In this document: piece by piece, positions 1-14,350 of the stretch | Numbering within the stretch: the stretch's first letter is position 1 | How the letters are laid out: each line of letters begins with the position of its first letter | DNA from: Gavia stellata | Lineage: Eukaryota > Chordata > Aves > Gaviiformes > Gaviidae | Direction: 5' to 3' | Length of the DNA: 64,000 nt | Assembly: GCF_030936135.1 (NCBI RefSeq) | Contig: NC_082600.1 | Coordinates: 5,580,001-5,644,000 of the forward strand | Notes under the pieces: model-generated | Databases searched by the model: none | Told to the model about the DNA's origin: nothing | Seen by the model: only the letters and a program-made list of their open reading frames with translations | Position numbers and translations under genes: made by a program

Positions 1-3000
1 ATACCCCTGGCCTCCAGAGATTTCCATATTCCAGTCGATCTTTAAATTTATAATTGATATAAATGGTGAGCAGGGCTGATTGTCTGAATTGTCCTTTCAG
101 TATAGAAAGGCTGTCCATTTATTCTTCTTTAAGAATGGTGAATTTTCTTCCTAACACTGTTTTTGCATTTCTTCTCCCTTTTTAAATAAGTATTAAAATT
201 TAAATTTATTGTGTCTTGCTACTGATTAGTAATAACAATAGCTAATATAAACAACTAATACAATACATTACTAATAAAATAGTAATAAGAATGTAATTTT
301 TATAAATGTTTAAAACAAAGCATGTCTGGTTGCTCTTCCATAACGTATAATGTTGGTTTAATAAATAAAATAAATATTGCATGTACACAGTGTAAAGAGG
401 AAGGTAGTTTGTATCACTTTGCATGGAGCATACATGAAAAATAACACCAGTGTATTAAGTACTGTACTTGATTATGATACAAGCACCTGCCAAAAGACCT
501 GAGTCTTGGATATGGTAGGGTGCTCTACAATTCTCTGTAGTATAAAAGGCTGTAAAACATGTTAATTTAGTATGATACCACTTTATGCCTCATTTATCAT
601 ACCAATATGCAGCCTTGATGGTTATAGGAGAAACACTGCGTGCAGGGGGGAAGGTTTTGAGATGTGTGGAGGTTAGTCTGTGTGACAAGGCTGAAGGCAT
701 GAGCCACCACACAACCTTGCTGTGAATAGTTCTCTCTGCAGAGGACCAGTTTGGTTCTCCAGTCATGGACTCCTTCTCCGTTATCTACCTGGCATGCAGT
801 ACCTGGGGACAGTGGTCTGTGAGAGTTGCCGCAAGGAGGAGTGTGTAGCTGATAGGCAAGCAAAACAGGATCTAGACACAGAGCCATTTGGCAGCTCAGC
901 CCAGAGACATATGAATCATCTAAGCTTAGGTGATGAAGGTAGACATCAGAAGAATCAGATACTAGAAGTGCCTATCTCAGCCCATTTATTAACAGGAGCT
1001 ACAGATGAATAGCTCAGAGAGAGACATCTCCATTTTGGACACCTGTGTTTGCTCATGAGTCTCACTGTGCTGTGCCATAACTCCATCCATCCATCCAAAC
1101 ACTTCTCAACAACTGCAGGGCTGGAGGATTGTTCCCTCTGTCCTATGCAGGCAGGGACAAGCTTTGCAGTAGGTGCCTAGTGATAGTGGTTTACTCTGGT
1201 TTTCAGTTACCTTTCAGCAGGTTGTGTTGCCATCTCTCATGCATTGTGATGCCTTTGCTTTTGTAGATGATTCATTTCAAGACTCTGCCCCCTACACTTG
1301 CTACTGTGTCTCTGCTGTGTTCCCATCGGATCAAGACATTGTTATGGGCTGGGAACTTCTCCTTTTAGAAACAACTTTATCTGACTCAACAAGTTTCCAG
1401 TTCACCCATTTACCCCATTCTGCAGTGAGTTACCTCTAGACCTTGGTAAGTACTGGAGAAGGACAATGAGGTAAATGGTAAACAAGCTTGCACCATAAAT
1501 TGTGAATCAAAATATGTGCCTGTAATGCATGGTCTTTGCCCACAGGCATTTTACTGGGAGTGCACAGAGACTTTGCACTTTGACAGCAGAGGTGAGAGGA
1601 GACAACTCGCAAGTCTAAGAGGAGCATGCACTGCCACCTGTAATTCTGTGCCGTCCCATGCCATTATTGCATATAGTTTGAGAGTTTGACCACCAATGTT
1701 AAATTATTTTGAATTCTCTGTGTATTACTCTCACTTGGACTGATCATACTGAAGTTGTTTACAGATATGTGAATGGTATTACAATTTACCTTCAGTTCTT
1801 TAGAGGTTTCTAGTGCCAGCTACCACAGTCAAGGTCTTAGACAAAGAGTCCAAGCTCCATCAGTACGTTTTACTGCTCATGTGGTCTACTAAATGCTGGC
1901 TGCCAAACTGTTTTTTAATTTTCTGATACTATCTCCAATCACAAAGCATTAAGGCAGCTAGCTGGATTTTAATCTAAATATTTTAAAGGAAATGCATAAA
2001 TACAATTACTGCCAAATATTTTCATTGTTGTTCTGCTTTTATTTCTTCAAATGTGTTGATTTTTAAAGTGGGCATTTTAGTTTATTATTTAAAACAGGGC
2101 TCTGTACAAGAGGAACAAGTTCTGGTGATCCATTATATACTGAGCGAGGATCTGGCTCAGCTGCAGTAGCATCCCATCATTGGTGCCTTCAGTCTGCTGG
2201 CCCCAAAACAACCAGTGAAAACAAACTGTTCCAGGTGAATTAGGCTGGTTTTGAACCAAGCTACAGCATTCTCTGATTCTTCACCACTGCTTTTTCATGT
2301 CAGAGCCTAGTATGTTGAACATTTGGCAGCCAGCAATTCCTCTTTGCCTTGGGGACCCTGAGCTTTCTCCTCAAGGCAAGCAAGGGTGAAGTTAAGCACG
2401 GGGACTGGCAGTTCATCTTGGAGCTTAAGCCAGAGTGTTTCACTATTACTCTGTGCATATCTCCTAGGCAGTTATGCTGCATGTTGCAGTCTTACTGCTC
2501 AAAACAAAAAGTCAATGAAGTAATATCTATCACCTGACCTGATCCCATCAACACATTGAGACATTGTCTGGGACTCATTTGATTATTTAGTCATGAAACC
2601 TCAGAAAGATGCAAGTGGAAAGAAGGGATTCATGGTAGCTAATATCTTTGGAAATAATCAGCTAGGTTTTGGTGTGTGGATATAGGAAATTCTAGCTGTC
2701 TGTGATGTCCGTAAAATGAGAATCAAGATCAGGATTCTCAGGACACCCAGTAACTTTATATATGTTGCCATTGTACAGTCCTTTGTAGAAACAGCTTCAG
2801 AGACACTGCCTACAGCAAGCTGTTAGCTCTCACCATGTGTCCTGGGAGGTGTGTCAGGCTAAGTACTGAAATCACCAGTAAGCTTTGTAAGTCCACCTTA
2901 CTTGCTCTGTCTCCTGTTTAGTGACCATGAAGATGTTTCATGTGTTCTGGAACAAAGCATGTGGGGAGAGAGTTAGAGAGTAGCTTCATCACACATACAT

Positions 3001-6000
3001 TATTGTTGTTTTACTAAAACAGTGATGGGAGCCCTTAGCTGGAGTCCAGGGAGCTATGTGGCAGAGACTTGGCAAAGGCAGAAAGATACTATTCCGGCCC
3101 TGAAGAGCCTGGAGTTAAACCAACACTGTTACAAGTAAACAACACTCACAGCAAAGCATGGCAATACAAAGCCAAGATCTAAAACAGCATTTGTGCAACA
3201 AAGTGGGACTTCTGTTCCAAATTATCTTTGTAGATCTGTACCTCCTTGGACATTAACAACACACAGACTTTCGGGGAGGTCAGAAACCCTGTAGAAAGGT
3301 CCTGAGTTCACAGATGAACCAAGTGTCCAGGATGTCTGTCTAGATATGCTGGTTGTCAGTAGTGAGGATGCACATGTACCCATGAACTGCCATGTCTATA
3401 GGGAAGGCAAAGGTGGATGGAAACTCTAGAGGAGGCTCTACCTTTTTGTTTTCCTCTTATCTGCTCAGTCAGTGCTTATGGATGCCCATGAATGTGCAGT
3501 GGGGGTGCAGAGCCCTAAACACTGACATTTAGCCTCTGGGTCCCTTTTTGGGCGTTATTCTGCGAGTTGCTTAGAATACATCCTTTGCGGACTGCAAGTT
3601 AAAGGTAAAAGCTCCCTGCAGTCCCCCTACCCCTTCCTCATCGAGTTCTGTGAGCAGTGTGTTCAACAGTTACCTCTCTCTTCCCATTACTGCAACACTA
3701 GACATCTTCGATCTTTTATGGGTGATCTGCAGCTGATGCAGATGCATAAAATACATGGAACAAAGCCCTTCACAGTTCCTGCAACAAGACACTGAATTTC
3801 CACAGGGGAAGGCATTTATCTACTAGTGGGAAGATAACAGATTTAAATGTAAATTGCATATAATATGGGAGAAAGGTGACCACTACATACAGACATATTG
3901 AACAGCTATAATAATTCAGTGGTGTTGCCTTTGACAAGGCCGGCAGAGAAAACTTTTTCATGGCATGGCCCATTTTTCTCTCAAAAGTTTGCACATGTTC
4001 CTGGGAAGAACATTAGCTGCCCTCTGCTCTTCTGGGTTGCATTTGATGCAGATACTGGAAATACAAAATTACTGTTCCTGGTTAACTGAACTTTCTATAT
4101 TTTTTGAGGCAGATGTATGCCTATGCTGCATTAGCTCCCTTTTATTTTATATAGCTAGAAGCTGTGGCTACAATTTTGTTTTCCTAATTGTGCGTTCTGC
4201 TTTCTCTGATTTTAGTAGCTCTTGATTATGGTGCCCCTGAGTAATCGTTCAAGGTAGATTGTTAGTGTAAGCTGCATTGCAAGGTCTGTGTCTATTCAAT
4301 GTGTTGCTGGCTATAACAGAGGCCCCAGACTAAGGTCAAAATTATTATGTGGAGATTAAACTGTAGAATTTAATTATGTATTCTGTTGCTCCTAGTACAT
4401 TTATTAATTTAGCAGTACAAACTGACTGGAGCTAAACAAGCAGGGCTGATTAATTTGCAAAGACATCTAGGTAACAGATTGTGATCAAAGTGGAGACCTG
4501 ATCCTGTTAGATTGAAATGTGTTGTTTTGTGCTACATGAAGGACATAGAGCAGCATGGTTTATCTTTATCAATGCTTTCCTCTGAAGGAAAGGAACAAGC
4601 TTGCAGATATAATCAGCGCTGAGGCAATGCCACTCAATAATTACCCACTGTCTCATCATAATCCCGGAACTAAGCCCCTGCCCAATCCATCTGGGACACT
4701 TTTCCATCTATTGCACAGCTCAAGAATACGTGTGTAAGCTATTACCTCTGGTCGTGCTATCTGTCCCCTGAGTAAAGATTCATAGCAGTGACCAATTATG
4801 TTGCAGGGAGCTTCTCTTTCTTTCTGTCTTTTTTTTCTCTTTGCTACTGAATTGCCCTGTATTTCTTAATTATAGTAATTGCACATCAGTGCACTGCTAT
4901 TTTTGGGGTGCAAAAACCTACACAACTACAAAAGTGACATTGCTTGTCACTTGTAAAGCAAATGTTAAAGTAATAGAGATGTAAGAAAAGCCTGTATTTA
5001 TGGGATCAGACATCTGCATGCAAATTGAATGCTACAGGTAAAAGTTACTGTTCTTGGGAGGAGGAAAAGGACCCAGTTTGTGTGGCAACTAAGATTGATT
5101 GTGGAAGATCACAGCCTGAAACCCTTATTTGTAAAAAAAGATGGCAGGGGAACCAGTGGCCAAAGCATGGCTTTGAGATGACATTATCTCAGAAAGGATG
5201 GAGAATGGGCCAAGTCCCTGTTCTCGCAGGCACAGGATGCAAAACTGAGATCAGCAGTGTGCCAGCAGCTACCCTGGTCTACACACCATGCCCCCATTGC
5301 CAAGAACAAAGACATATCTTCAGCCTATGGCCCAGTGGTCCCAAAGTTCAAGTCAGTGTATAAAAAGGGGAGCAGAGGAGCTTCATGGAGCTCTTTGCCT
5401 TAGACTAAGCAGGATCAACAGGGACAGCTGCAGGGTCTTGAAAGTCAAGACACTCATTTACCATGGACTGAGGAGGGTCTCTTGAGGTGTTCTGTGTTGA
5501 TAATCTGGCGATTCTCATGTGCTAGGCAAAGAAGAAAAGTGGAAGGAGGAAAGAGATGTCAATGGCTTGAAAAGGATGAAATCCCAAAGAATTGCTTTAT
5601 GTGATTGCTAGAGAAAATATTTTGTAGACCTGAATCAGATTTCCTCCCCAAGATTGACCATTGTGAGAAGTTGCTGTGAAGTCTAGTTCACATCTGTAAA
5701 GTATTTGAGTTCAAATGAAACGCTCTGAATCACAGCTCTGCCCAGCACTATTATCACAAGGGCTGCATTCAAGAGATGGCTCTGGGTGTCTTTTCACCTG
5801 TTTCCTTGTGCACAACCATGGAAGGACATATGCACCTCTCCCTTCCTTTTCTGTCTCTCCCCTGGAGAAGCTAGCACACGTACTGATAATGAGCTGTGCA
5901 GTTACTATTTATCTTATGAACAGTGACTTTTGGCCTCAGTGGAGCCTGGGGCATGGAGATCCTCAGGGAGTCTGTGGTCTTTATAGGTAAGACAGACAAA

Positions 6001-8090
6001 GTATAGGGAATTAAATAGAAAGCCCGAGAGATGAAGTGTCCCAGCTAACAGAGCAGGTCAGGGATAAAACCAGAGAGGCAATTCTAGCCTCCCAGTCTAG
6101 ACATCCTCTAAATTCTTGGAATTTAATAACAGAGGTGTTTATACCCGAGGGATACAGTGAGTTTAGCAGAGGAATCATATTCGTATAAGTTTACAGATAG
6201 AGCAGAGTTAAGTGCAAAGATGTACAACACTGAATTGATCTCTGAAGAGCAGAAACAAGTGGGGTTTTTTTCCAAAGACTAAGAGATAAATCCGTATTGT
6301 GGTGCTCTAACAGGTGGCCTTTCTTTTGAGGAGAAAGCTGAACAAGGCTGCTGGATGCTAAGAAATATTAAAAATCAGGTAATTTATTTTTGTGCGTCAT
6401 TTGAGGATTAATCCCCTAACTATAAATTCCTTCTGAATTATTTCTACTTCATTCTGAAAACCTTGTCTATGGGTGAAAGCAAGCCTGATAGAAATGTGTG
6501 TTGGGGGTGTGTAATTTTTCCTTTTCTCATGAATAACCCTGAAAATGACAGGCATCGTCGTCGCTGGCCATGGTCATGGAGATTGGCTAGACCCGGTCCA
6601 GATGGTACCGTGTTGGCTAACTTCCTGTCAATACTCTTAACAGCTTACAGATAGGTTTATCAGGAATGTGCAATAACTCAGTCTAGACAAAAGAGTCTAT
6701 CAGGCAGTTAAACTAACAGAAGGAAGTCAGAGGATATTCCTAATTTTCATGTATCAGTTTGGCTGCCCACTTAAGACCTGGGAGACAGAAATTGCTTATT
6801 ACTAGACTATGCTGAACACTACCCTCTGGGTAGACTATGTTTCCCCTTACTTCCCAGCCAAAATTGTGGAGGTTGATTCCTGCAGAAATGAAACTGCAAC
6901 ACTCAAGCCTCCCTTCTCTCCCCAATCCCAAATCTGTCCTCCACACACAGACCAGGCTAAAAGTTGTCTTTGCTCGTGAAACAACCTCCTTTGGGCTTCC
7001 AGATATTTTAGTTGCCCTGAATTCTTTCTTTTCATATGATCCATGCTTGTGGGGTTCAAAGTAGGCCACAACTGGTTTCTATGTGTGTGGGGATCCCCCT
7101 TGTCTGTAGGAATGTGGAGAGAGGCACTTCAGCCTGGTAGGTCACTGGGGACTGGAGGCTTATTTCTAATCTGGCTTTTGCTTTTGATATTCACAACATA
7201 CCCGATGTCCAAACACCTCATTGACTGCTGTTGTCCACCTCATGGCTGATGTAAAACAGCAGTCTGCTTGGAAAGAAGGCTAACAATGATGCTATCCCCC
7301 GCTAGAGATTATTTTTTGAAGTCTCTGTTTAGTAGTCTTTTCAGCAGACTGAGGGGTGATCAGAGAGCACTGTGTTGTATTGGCTGCCCTAGGTGAAATA
7401 TTCTGCATGAATCCTGTAGTCATGGTGCTTTCAATATGCTGATGTCTTTGTGTAGTACTATTGAATCTTCTCGCCATTCTCATTCAATCAAACAGCTCTG
7501 TTTTTTCCTGTTTTACTCACTGCTCATGAAAAACAGTGTAATAAAATATGTACTACTGCCACATATCTTCAGATTTATTTCTTTTAAACCTCCCAGTTCA
7601 TGCCAACCTCTCTCATAATTGATATTCCTCTTCAGGATGGAATCAAGGACTCCTCTTTTTATCATTGGTAGTAATGTACCTTCTATTGGGTCTGATGGGA
7701 CCATCTGCAGAAGACACAGCCTAGAATCAGTTGGGATAGCAGAACAGGACCCTTATTCCAGAGTATGCCTCTGTCTCTGCCATTTGATAGAGCTGGGCTG
7801 AGAGTTCCATTTTTACATTTTATTTTATTATTAGGCTTCATGGTTGAGGGATATTCATAAATGGTTTATGATAATTTATCAGCCCACTTGGGTGAATATT
7901 GAATTTTGTATTTTAGATGGCATGCCAATTTCCCATCTGTTGTATTTGAATAATATACAGAATAGACACTATCACTCAAGTAATCCCTTTACTACCAAAT
8001 CAATATACAGTACATATGGTGCTGTTTGGCCCACAGATATTTATTGTAGGTCTCTTTGGATAATTATCTTCTAACTCCCCCTGTGTCCTG
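1..8090. other. AT-rich intergenic DNA, no gene recognised
   Basis: No spliced-gene signature, RNA gene or recent repeat was recognised. Open frames here are short and lack homology. The stretch contains AT-rich patches (200-420, 7810-8080) and otherwise mixed unique sequence. It lies 39-47 kb 3' of OTX2 and probably belongs to the gene desert around it. Confidence 0.6.
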
Positions 8091-8092
8091 GT

Positions 8093-8180
8093 TCTGTAAG
8101 CCCTGATCCTGCAAATGCGCATGTACATGACTAGCTTCACACATGTGAGCAGTTCAGTCATGTTTACTGAAGGCTTATTT
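8093..8180. repeat. Possible ancient amniote interspersed repeat (CCTGATCCTGCAA type)
   Basis: AGCCCTGATCCTGCAAATG followed by a run of CATG-containing half-palindromes (catgtacatgactagc, cacacatgtgagcag). The start closely resembles an old short repeat, beginning GGGCCTGATCCTGCA, that I recall from turtle and other reptile genomes. A second related start is at 18470. Identification is from memory and low confidence. Confidence 0.35.
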
Positions 8181-8189
8181 GTAAAATCT

Positions 8190-11100
8190 TCAAAATCTTC
8201 TGTTCATGGCATGTTTCATTTTTTATAGAAGAATACGTGTAATGTGTCAGCTGGTTGTTGCATATGATGCTGATCTTTTCTGTCCTTTGCCAGTATTTTC
8301 TGTTCACGTATAGATTTGCATGATGCCTTCCACTGGAAGAACAGTTTTAGGAACATTATTTTAATGAAGGATGAGGCTATTATTTTAAAGAGAAGACAGT
8401 CAAATAACTTGGCAAAAAAAGAATAAACTCACCAGATTTTCTGCAGAGAGGACTTTGACCCTTTTTGGTGGGGGGATTGTTTTTAAAAGGTTGGGTTTTT
8501 GTGATCATTGTAAAAGAAACTTGCACTTCTGCAAATGTAAGTTGGGACTGAATTCTAACGACATCTCTAGAAAGTTCTCAGCTACAATATTGATATGGGA
8601 AGGTGCTTTTCACCCCATGGTGACGTTACAGTTCCTTCACCACGTCAATTTGGTGCCTCAGAAAAATTATTTCAGGGCTGCATTTCCCAGGAAGCAAATA
8701 TGGAGTATTTTAGGATGTGATTGAAGGGCTGGCAATATTTAGGAGATTTAAAATATTTTCTATTTCCTTTGGTACAAGAAAGCTCTCTCTACATGGCTGC
8801 ACTGCATGGAACTGAGATTTAAAGAACAAACAGCCCAACCTGGACTCCTTCCTGCCCGAGGGGATTCTGTGGGAGGTAAAAGTCACAGAGTCTTTCCCTG
8901 ATTCACCAGCGCTTGAGGCTGCTCAGCAGTGTAAGGATGATCGATTTTATTTGCCCCCCTCCTTAGGGCATCAATATGCAATTTTACAAGAAGAGCATAA
9001 CAGGGTCTTCTTGGTGGGAGCTTGGGAAGAGGCACATGAGACCTGGCAAGGCTTGAAGGGACAGTGGGTAGGGCTGGGAGTGGGAGAGCCAGTTTGAAAT
9101 TCATGGTTTCATTAAAAAGAATTTAGTTTATCGGTCATATTAATACTGGTTTAAGAGGTATTGTCCAGCCCTTTCTTGTTTGCATCCCAGCTGAGTGTCT
9201 GTGTGCTGCTCTCTAAGGCAAAATCAGCAGGTTCCGGGAGCTGTGGGAAGCTTTGTGGGGATGTGAAGAAGGATAAAAACACCAGAACTTCAGTGGTGTT
9301 TGGGCAAGGTGGGGGGAGACTGTTGCTTGCAAGGTCCTGGGCTGACAGATGCTTCAGGTAGTGGGTTAGGACCACGTTCTTCCTCCTTTTCTCGCTCATG
9401 TAATTCTTGCTTTTTTGAGATGAGACTACGCAGAGGTTCTGCCATTAGACCGTTCAGGCAATGAGGTATTTATAAGAACTCCTGTGCTAACCAGAACTTT
9501 AAAGGTTGGCCGAGGCTTGGGGACAGCTGGCTGTAGAGCCTCACTGACACATGGTACAAGGGTGGGATTGATATTTGGTAAGTGTGGTGCAATGAAGGAA
9601 AGTCTTGGAGACAAAAGCACCACCTCTAGGTCCTGGTAACTGCTGCAGCCGGCTTGTTTTCTGCATTAGAAAAGGCTCCCAAGCACTGCATAGGAACTGA
9701 ACCCTTGCTGTCAACACCTAGCAAAAAAATTCCCTTTGACATCAGCAGCATTTCATTAGATGCCCCTAGTACATAAGTATGTTTTGAAAATAAGAAACAA
9801 ATAAATACTAATGAATCAATCTGACAGCTCTCAGATGTGTAACAGGGCAAAGGTGCCCTAGCTCCAGGTAAGCAGAGATGAGTAATTGAAGGAAATAATA
9901 ATTATGTGTTTGTTTAATTGAAAATTCCCTGAGGGAAAATGAGGTAATTTTAAGTAAATGCTTTCACCAGTGCATTAAAAATACATTTGTGATCAAGTCT
10001 AGATTCTTGGAGGCAGATGGGCTGGCCTGCAGGGGAACAAAGAGCTTCTGCAGCGACCCACTGCAACAGTGCATTGGGAAGGGGTTTTGTCATAAGGGAG
10101 GAAAGATAAAACTAAGGGACTGGGTTTTTTAAAGCCTGAGCAGATGCCTGCAGTTTCTTTGTGGTGGTTGGTAGAAATGGCTGGTTGGATCTTCTCATCT
10201 TTTGCACAGAGCAGGAGAAAGTGTTTTGGACTTGCTGGGAAAATATTTTATACCTTCAAAATCTATATATATATTAAAGTGGGTGTGTGTATGCATGCAG
10301 AATATGCTCATTTGCTCTCCATAGCTATATCAAGTTACATCTACCTATGAATAGGATCTTCTCAATGTCTTCTTGACTTTGGCACGTTCAAAATAAGGTT
10401 TACTAAAGCTCCTTTTGCAAATCTCACATAACTTTCAAGATAATCAGCAAAGTTCAAAATGTTAAGTCATAAACAAGTCAGTTTTGGCTGATGGTTAGTG
10501 GAAAACTGGTGTTAAATGTATCTAAATATTGCATTCAGTATTTTCTCATCCTAATCGGTTCTGTCAGGGTAATATAGGGTATAAGAATCCCTAGAATATC
10601 AATATATACCTCTCTGATCTGTACCCTTAAATCTTGAAGTTCAAAGACCTAAAAATGTTACTGTTGACTACACACTAAGGATGCAATGTTATGTCTGAAA
10701 TTAAAACCTGTTCTCTTCATTCTCCTGGGCCTATGGTGGAATGCATACTCGTATTTTTAGTATGTTACCAAGCAATTATTATGATAAGTCCTGAGATCAA
10801 GCAGGCATGGTAGATGCTAAACAAACATTTCATTCCTTAATGGGCCATTTCTTTATTACCCTGCAGTTATGCCATATGTGCCCAGGTCTGGAACTTTACG
10901 TTTGTAAGTAGTTTCTTTGTCTTTAAAAAAGTGACTTGCTTCAATTCAGATATTACTGCAGGCATTTCTAAATGATTTTTCTCCCCCCTGCACGCACACA
11001 CGTTCTTCAGTCTTCTGTATTACCTCCCCTTTGCTTGGTTGGTAGCATGAAAAACAGTGAGATTTCTACTATGCAGAAGGTGTCTTCGTAGCAGCTCTGA

Positions 11101-12220
11101 ATCTGTGGTTGAGCTGAATTATGTTTCTTTTTGTGTTTTAATACTTCCCCGTTCACACCTGTGATATAATACTGAGTTTGATCCTAAGCAATTAAATCCA
11201 ATCAAGCTGCAATTCTGCAAGTACCCTTGGACAAAACAGATTGCCAAGTGGCCAGCCTTCATCTCAACCCTCTGCCCAGCAACACTGTTACTTCAGCTAC
11301 AAGAGCTGTGACTCTTTGGTGACAGGAGTGATTTGGCAGAGCAGGAGGCAGGTAGGAGCTGTTACACAATTGCTGTGTATAGGAGCGGGTGCGTGGGGGG
11401 CTGCAGGAAGGGACACAAGAGGTTTAACGGGGAGGGGGGGTATTCCTGAAATAGGAAAAGGAAAAAAGGAGGATAGCCCAGGCACCAATTCTTGCAGCAG
11501 TCCACTACCTAACTCTGACAATCTCTTAGAGTAGGTCTTTATATATATATATATATATATATATGCATCTATTTTCCACTTTCTTGCAAGGCGTTTCTTG
11601 AAAGCCCATTTACAACATGTTGGATTTTTAAAGGGCTCTCTTTCCATTTGAAAATAACCTTCACCACTGGAGGAAAATGTGAATGACTGGAAAATGTCAG
11701 CCCATGTATCATGGGCTGATAGACCCTCTCCTCCCTCTGCTGGTCCTCACAATCCATGCACAAAATCTCATTCCAAAAAATGCTATTTTTTCCTTTTTAT
11801 TGAAAGCTTAATTTCTGTTGTGAAACCATTTCAGGAAGGTTTGGGCAGATGAAAAATATGGAAAATACAGAAAATTTCAACCAGCTCCAATCCTTGTTTT
11901 GTTTTAACTACCAAAATATCTTCACTAGTTAATCGAGTTTCATGGAGATTTTTATCTCGGTGTCAGTGCATACGCAGACATCTGGAGCAGAGCTCAAGGG
12001 ACCTCAACTCAACCTCTCCATTCTGTCAGAAGTTAGACCAGAACCTTCTCCATTTCCATCTCGTCCCATCCCACCAGACTTGCTCTTGCAATTTATATTC
12101 CTCAAAAGATGTGTGAATTCCCTGAAAAGGGGTGGTGAAGCTCTCTGTGCCATAGACTCACCCGCTGGCAGTGCCCAGCTCTGTGCCTCAGTTACCCCTG
12201 CCTGACTGTGCCATTTCCCT
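8190..12220. other. Intergenic DNA, no gene recognised
   Basis: Mostly unique, AT-rich sequence with no gene signature. It contains short (TA)n tracts at about 10263-10275 and 11538-11564 and no clear transposon. Open frames of 60-116 codons lack any recognisable domain. Confidence 0.55.
11538..11564. repeat. (TA)n microsatellite
   Basis: Uninterrupted TA dinucleotides for about 26 bases ending in TGCATC. A simple repeat. Confidence 0.9.
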
Positions 12221-12224
12221 CCCC

Positions 12225-12690
12225 TTCCAAAGTCTGGCTGAGTCAGAGCTGTGGATCAATGCCATTTGGCTGAAGGTCAATCCCAATAAGGCAGAAGCCA
12301 TGCTGCTTGGCAGAGGGAGACAGTCTTGAAGAATTGGAAGACAGTGCCTGTTCCATCTATTAAAAGACCTTTTCTCTCCAAGTCATTTGTGAACTGATGT
12401 AGCCCCAGTCCTCAATAGCCCAATAGCAGCAATGTCTGGAAATGTTCTCTTTCATTTTGGTCTACCCAAGAGATCACCTCTTTTCTCTGGGACCTTCACG
12501 TGGTTATCTTTGTCTCTGCCATTTCAAGGCTAATCTAAGGATGCAGGCCCTACCTTGGGCTACCCTGGAAGGCTGCTTGGAAGCAATGTCTAGCGCAGAG
12601 CACAGCTGCCCATCTTCTGAGCAAGGCAAACTGGCAGGAGCATATCACACCTGTGCTCCATGCTCTGAACTGGCTGCCAAGTCACTCCTG
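12225..12690 (+). mobile_element. Decayed L2/L3-like LINE reverse-transcriptase relic
   Basis: Two fragments in plus-strand frames match hallmark segments of the C-terminal region of CR1/L2/L3-clade reverse transcriptase. At about 12241-12330 the frame reads LWINAIWLKVNPNKAEAM, the conserved W-LKLN--K-E--L motif. At about 12639-12680 it reads EHITPVLHALNWLP, the conserved ITPVL-LHWLP motif. The frames do not connect cleanly and the element is heavily degraded, so it is old. The exact family is not resolvable by eye. Confidence 0.6.
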
Positions 12691-12699
12691 GGTAGCATC

Positions 12700-13940
12700 C
12701 AAGACTGGTTAAATATCGATAAAGCCGGAAATGAGCTAAGCTCTGACTAGATCCAAGTCTGTTTTTCTGCCTTGCCTAGTCACAACACCTGAAATACCAT
12801 CTGAGCCCAGATCCATATCCTCATGGCTGATGCCCTGCTTGGTTAAGGATTTGCATTAACAGCCCGTTGCTTTGTGGGGCCTGAACCCAAAGCCTGGGAA
12901 ATCAAGAGGAGTTTTCCCATGAGCAAAGTGGCAAGCGTTAGCTACAAGAACATTGTGTCGAGAGAGGAGGAAGCAGGAGCCGAAAAGCAAAAAGAAGGAT
13001 GAATGCTTATCTTTCAGCTAGGCTTCCTCACAAAAGGAAGGAGGAGAAAGATTTGAGAGGCTATGAAAATGGAAGATGAGGAGATGGCTGCTTCTCCTGT
13101 TATGCTAACGTAGGCCAGATATTTTCCCTGCTTGTGCAGCAAGCACTTGCAATAGAGGACACCTGAGAGCTGTGACTTACACAGTGTATTTGGTCTTAAT
13201 GCTGATGTGTAGCACTCTCTGTGATCAAACTGTGCACATTAACCAGTTCGTCCTCCAAGTTCCCCCAATATTCCCATAAGTATGTTTTAACAGTCAGCAA
13301 AGAGGCATGCCAGACAGTAAACAGTGTGATTTCTTTGTAGTGACACAGAAAGGTGTTTGAGATTTGTTTGCCTTACTGTGTTGTGCCTTTTTAAGATTTC
13401 CATCTTCAGAAATAATGAGAAGACAACCCTTAAGGGAAGGGACTCCCAGTCCACATATGACTACCTGCAAATCATTATGCTGGCCGTTTCATCACCGGGC
13501 AGAGACAAATCTTGGTGGACTCCAGCCACCTGCCTTAGAGAGGTGCCAGAAGCTGAGAAGTGCCGCAAGTGCAGTTCACTCCCTGGCCGTATTTCAGAGG
13601 CCAAAGCACAGTCTCCATAGTTCAGTGACCTGATGAGCTTTGTTTTCTCACTCTCTGCTATGCACAGGCTGTGCAAAGCTCCGTCCAGTCTCCCTAAGTG
13701 CCTATGACTCCATCGTGGACATGCTTTTTATAGTCCACTCATCGAAGAAGCACCTTAAGACTGTACAAACTGCAGTCCTGGACTGAACCAAAACACAGTT
13801 TAGCCGGGTATCTTGTTACTGGTAATGGCTATAGACTATAAGAGTAGGGCAGACATACAGTGAAAATTCCTCTGTATGTTGTTCCGATTTCCAGACATCT
13901 GCAGCTCAGAGACTTCCCAAGACACAGACAGTGTCTTTAT
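12700..13940. other. Intergenic DNA, nothing recognised
   Basis: Unique-looking sequence with scattered short open frames (for example 13357-13620) and no splice-supported gene or repeat. Confidence 0.5.
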
Positions 13941-13959
13941 TAGTTTGGGGTGGATTTTT

Positions 13960-14350
13960 CTTCCACTGATTTGTTTAGAAGCTTTTTGATTTAAACTTTC
14001 AGCATCCGAAACTTCCTTTGGCAGTAAGTTCAGCAGCTTAACAGCAAAAAAGTTACTCTATTTGTTTTGAGTCTATCAGATGATCATTTTGGTTGATATT
14101 CCCATGAGACAGTGCATGCTCATTCCTGTTCACCTTCTCCATCCCTCTTTTGATATTATAGACTCTTGTTATATCCAACTTCAATCTTTTCCTTTTCGAC
14201 CTGTGAAGTTTTTGTCAGTTTAGGGTTTCTTCTATGGGAGCCATGCCTTCAGCAAACATTATCACCCACGTCTTCATCCTTTTTTAGATCTAAATCTCTG
14301 CCTGGCATGGTGAGATGAGAATTGCATATGATGCTTAGGACATTAGGCAC
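13960..14350 (-). mobile_element. Old CR1/L3-type LINE 3' fragment
   Basis: Read on the plus strand, this follows the order typical of reverse-oriented CR1 3' regions: TTTGGCAGTAAGTTCAGC, AAAAAAGTTACTC, then CTTTTGATATTATAGAC, TTCAATCTTTTCCTTTTCG, TTTCTTCTATGGGAGCC and GAGAATTGCATATGATGCTT. These correspond to the glycine-cysteine-rich tail and 3' UTR segment of old CR1 copies. Divergence is high; no terminal octamer repeat was found. Confidence 0.5.
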
